Shown here: positions 61,652 through 64,000 of the stretch, one piece after another
Layout of the letters: each line of letters starts with the position of its first letter
How positions within the stretch are numbered: position 1 is the first letter of the stretch
Source: Mycobacterium sp. GA-1199
Lineage (GTDB): Bacteria; Actinomycetota; Actinomycetes; Mycobacteriales; Mycobacteriaceae
Length of the DNA: 64,000 nt
Reading direction: 5' to 3'
Assembly: GCF_001500045.1 (NCBI RefSeq)
Contig: NZ_LQIX01000023.1
Coordinates: 186,001 to 250,000 of the forward strand
Notes under the pieces: generated by a model
Database searches by the model: none
What the model was told of the DNA's origin: nothing
The model's input: only the letters and a program-made list of their open reading frames with translations
Made by a program: the position numbers and the translations under genes

Positions 61652-63004
61652 TCACGCCCCCAACCACGCTTGGCCGCACACCCGCACCGTGTTACCCGTG
61701 ACGGCGTTGGACGCCGGGCTGGCGAAGTACGCGATGGTCTCGGCGACGTCGACCGGTTGGCCGCCCTGGTACAGCGAATTGAGCCGTCGGCCCACCTCGC
61801 GGGTGGCCAGCGGAATCGCCTCGGTCATCTTGGTCTCGATGAAGCCGGGAGCCACCGCGTTGACGGTGACGCCCTTGTCGGCGTAGGCCTCCGACAGGCT
61901 GTCGGTCAGCCCGATCATGCCCGCCTTGGTTGCGGCGTAGTTGGTCTGCCCGCGGTTGCCCGCGATGCCGGCCATCGACGACAGGCCGACGATCCGGCCA
62001 CCCTCGCCCAGCACTCCGTTGTTCACCAGACCTTCGGCAAGGGCAAGCGGCGCAACCAGATTCACCGCGACGACCGAATCCCAACGCCCCTCGTCCATGT
62101 TGGCGAGCAGCTTGTCGCGGGTGATGCCGGCGTTGTTGACCAGGATGTCGACGCGACCGTCATAGTGGTCTCGCACATGCTCGGTGATGCGGTCGACCGC
62201 GTCGTCGGCGGTCACGTCGAGGGCCAGCGCGGTCCCGCCGACCTTCGTGGCGGTCACGCCGAGCGCTTCCTGCGCCCCCTCGACGTCGATGCAGATCACC
62301 TTCGCCCCGTCGCGGGAGAACACCTCGGCGATCGTCGCGCCGATACCGCGGGCGGCGCCGGTGACGATCGCGACCTTGCCGTCCAGCGGCCGGTCCCAGT
62401 CCGCGGGCGGCGCCGCGTCGTCGGGGCCGATCCGGAACACCTGACCGTCGACGTAGGCCGACTTGCCCGACAGCAGGAACCGCATCGTCGACTCCAGACC
62501 CGTCGCGGCGGGCTTCGCGTCGGGGGACACATAGACCAGGTTCACCGTCGCACCGCGACGCATCTCCTTGCCCAGCGAGCGGGTGAAGCCCTCGAGCGCA
62601 CGCTGCGCGATGCGCTCATGTTCGCTGGCGGCCTGCTCGGGGGTGGTGCCGATGACGACGACGCGACCGGAAGGCCCGAGGTTGCGCAGCAGCGGGGTGA
62701 AGAACGCGTAGAGCCCCTTGAGGCCGGTCGGTTCGGTGATACCGGTGGCGTCGTACACCAGTCCGCCGAACGAGTCGGCCCAGCGACCGCCGAGGTTGTC
62801 GGAGACGACGTCGTAATCCTCGGCCAGCGCGGTGCGCAGCGGTTCCACGAGTCGGCCCTCGCCGCCGATCAGCAGCGTGCCCGCCAGCGGCGGATCACCC
62901 GGCTTGTATCGGCGCAGCGTCTCGGGCTGGGGGATGCCGAGTTGCTTGGCGAGGAACGATCCGGGCGTCGAGTGGACGATTTGCGAGTACAGATCGGATG
63001 CCAT
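61652..63004 (-). CDS. fabG4: high-molecular-weight 3-ketoacyl reductase FabG4
   Basis: The 450-residue protein joins a flavodoxin-like N-terminal domain (about 1-200) to a short-chain dehydrogenase domain. The latter has cofactor motif [20 protein letters not shown], catalytic S343 (SSMAG), Y356 and K360 (NYAATK). FabG4 (Rv0242c) reduces 3-ketoacyl thioesters and prefers NADH. TAAGTT on the minus strand (63012-63017) lies seven bases before ATG 63004, a leaderless start. It diverges from fadA2 across a short palindrome. Confidence 0.95.
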   Translation of the reverse strand: MASDLYSQIVHSTPGSFLAKQLGIPQPETLRRYKPGDPPLAGTLLIGGEGRLVEPLRTALAEDYDVVSDNLGGRWADSFGGLVYDATGITEPTGLKGLYAFFTPLLRNLGPSGRVVVIGTTPEQAASEHERIAQRALEGFTRSLGKEMRRGATVNLVYVSPDAKPAATGLESTMRFLLSGKSAYVDGQVFRIGPDDAAPPADWDRPLDGKVAIVTGAARGIGATIAEVFSRDGAKVICIDVEGAQEALGVTATKVGGTALALDVTADDAVDRITEHVRDHYDGRVDILVNNAGITRDKLLANMDEGRWDSVVAVNLVAPLALAEGLVNNGVLGEGGRIVGLSSMAGIAGNRGQTNYAATKAGMIGLTDSLSEAYADKGVTVNAVAPGFIETKMTEAIPLATREVGRRLNSLYQGGQPVDVAETIAYFASPASNAVTGNTVRVCGQAWLGA

Positions 63005-63013
63005 GAGGACGAA

Positions 63014-63029
63014 CTTACTCCAGAGTAAG
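63014..63029. promoter_or_regulatory. operator palindrome between fabG4 and fadA2
   Basis: CTTACTC-CA-GAGTAAG is a perfect 7-bp inverted repeat. Its left arm overlaps the fabG4 -10 (63012-63017) and its right arm falls in the -35 to spacer zone of fadA2 (-10 TACTAT, 63039-63044, six bases before ATG 63051). A single bound regulator could shut both promoters. Confidence 0.65.
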
Positions 63030-63050
63030 AAGGGTGGGTACTATGGGTGC

Positions 63051-64000
63051 ATGCCTAGTGATACCCGCCGACGCGTCGCCATTCTCGGTGGCAACCGAAT
63101 TCCTTTCGCTCGCTCCGACGGCGCCTACGCCAGCGCGTCCAACCAGGACATGTTCACCGCCGCGCTGGGCGGCCTCATCGAGCGCTTCAACCTCGAGGGG
63201 GAGACGCTCGGCGCGGTGATCGGCGGAGCCGTGCTCAAGCACAGCCGCGACTTCAACCTGATCCGCGAATGCGTGCTCGGCAGCGCGCTGTCGTCGTACA
63301 CGCCGGCCTTCGACATCCAGCAGGCGTGCGGCACCGGCCTGCAGGCGACCATCTCCGCGGCCGACGGCATCGCCGCGGGCCGCTACGAGGTCGCGGCCGC
63401 CGGCGGCGTCGACACCGCTTCGGATGCACCGATCGCGCTCGGCGACGATCTTCGCCGCACGCTGCTGGGGCTGCGCCGTGCGAAGTCGAACGTTGACCGG
63501 CTCAAGCTTGTGGGCAAACTGCCCGCATCGCTGGGCATCCAGATCCCGGTCAACAGCGAGCCCCGCACCGGCATGTCGATGGGTGAGCACGCCGCCGTCA
63601 CCGCCAAGGAGATGGGCATCAAGCGCGTCGACCAGGACGAGCTGGCCGCCGCCAGCCACCGCAACATGACCGCCGCTTACGACCGCGGCTTCTTCGACGA
63701 CCTGGTCACGCCGTTCCTCGGGCTGTACCGCGACAACAATCTGCGCCCCGATTCGTCGGCCGAGAAGCTGGCCAAGCTCAAGCCGGTGTTCGGGGTCCGC
63801 AACGGCGACGCGACGATGACTGCGGGCAACTCCACCCCGCTGACCGACGGCGCGTCGGTGGCCTTGCTGGCCAGCGAGAAGTGGGCCGAGCAGCACTCGA
63901 TTGAGCCCATGGCCTATTTCGTCGACTCGCAGACGGCGGCGGTCGACTACGTCAACGGCCGCGACGGCCTGCTGATGGCGGGCACGTACGCGGTGCCGCC
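63051..64000 (+). CDS. fadA2: acetyl-CoA acyltransferase FadA2 (3' end outside window)
   Basis: The first 316 codons of a thiolase are in the window. Nucleophile Cys93 sits in DIQQACGTGLQA; GMSMGEHAA and the beginning of the C-terminal half (GNSTPLTDGASV) follow. The enzyme cleaves 3-ketoacyl-CoA in the last step of beta-oxidation, or condenses in reverse. In M. tuberculosis fadA2 (Rv0243) is followed by fadE5. The start is set by the closely spaced -10. Confidence 0.95.
   Translation, partial: MPSDTRRRVAILGGNRIPFARSDGAYASASNQDMFTAALGGLIERFNLEGETLGAVIGGAVLKHSRDFNLIRECVLGSALSSYTPAFDIQQACGTGLQATISAADGIAAGRYEVAAAGGVDTASDAPIALGDDLRRTLLGLRRAKSNVDRLKLVGKLPASLGIQIPVNSEPRTGMSMGEHAAVTAKEMGIKRVDQDELAAASHRNMTAAYDRGFFDDLVTPFLGLYRDNNLRPDSSAEKLAKLKPVFGVRNGDATMTAGNSTPLTDGASVALLASEKWAEQHSIEPMAYFVDSQTAAVDYVNGRDGLLMAGTYAVP

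Noticed and set aside
1..64000. tRNA, rRNA, CRISPR arrays and insertion sequences
   Set aside because: None was recognised on reading the window; the only mobile DNA seen is the prophage fragment.

Overview
The window is high-GC mycobacterial chromosome, probably from a rapid grower of the Mycolicibacterium type. The evidence is a backbone of genes in nearly the same order as the M. tuberculosis Rv0210-Rv0243 region: pckA, fadD4, fadE3, the Rv0216 double-hotdog protein, lipW, lipC, an Rv0221-type wax ester synthase, echA1, an aldehyde dehydrogenase (Rv0223c type), the mycolate/lipoglycan cluster (Rv0224c-Rv0228 type), php, aftD, Rv0236A, lpqI, an Rv0238-type TetR gene, htdX, fabG4 and fadA2. 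Assignments rest on motifs, length and gene order read by eye; no database was searched.

Layout. 1-2.5 kb: end of a membrane/coiled-coil protein, then pckA. 2.6-7.9 kb: two tandem adenylate cyclase/ATPase/TPR genes that occupy the place held by nadR (Rv0212c) and Rv0213c in M. tuberculosis. 8-29 kb: lipid metabolism (acyl-CoA synthetase, dehydrogenases, hydratases, esterases, a WES/DGAT, an acyltransferase), interrupted by a CoA-transferase/amidohydrolase pair, a ferredoxin with a cysteine-rich regulator, and a Ser/Thr kinase followed by a membrane pseudokinase. 29-34.7 kb: small membrane genes, an N-terminally truncated arylamine N-acetyltransferase, an AraC-DinB fusion with a reductase, a TetR gene and a FadE5-like dehydrogenase. 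34.7-37.7 kb: a histidine kinase/response regulator operon led by a gene for an acidic exported protein, with a second acidic exported protein gene facing it; an identical-type palindrome GATGAG-N6-CTCATC lies upstream of both small genes. 37.7-56.3 kb: cell-envelope genes (methyltransferase, glycosyltransferase, two large membrane proteins, TmaT-type acetyltransferase, AftD, LpqI) plus a lactonase/acyl-CoA synthetase pair and an MFS exporter. 57-60.8 kb: a decayed prophage fragment (capsid, head-tail connector and stopper remnants with frameshifts) carrying two intact genes on the opposite strand. 60.8-64 kb: htdX-fabG4 diverging from fadA2, which runs off the window.

Regulation. Many genes have a TANNNT -10 hexamer 6-8 bases before the start codon, the layout of leaderless mycobacterial transcripts; this decided several starts. 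Two KstR-type operators (TNNAACNNGTTNNA or one mismatch) precede the acyltransferase/esterase pair and the aldehyde dehydrogenase. Strong palindromes sit between lipW and the ferredoxin gene and between fabG4 and fadA2.

Taken together the window serves fatty-acid and sterol-type lipid catabolism, gluconeogenesis through PEP carboxykinase, and assembly of the mycolate/arabinan envelope. The two-component system with its acidic partner proteins is the least explained functional unit.
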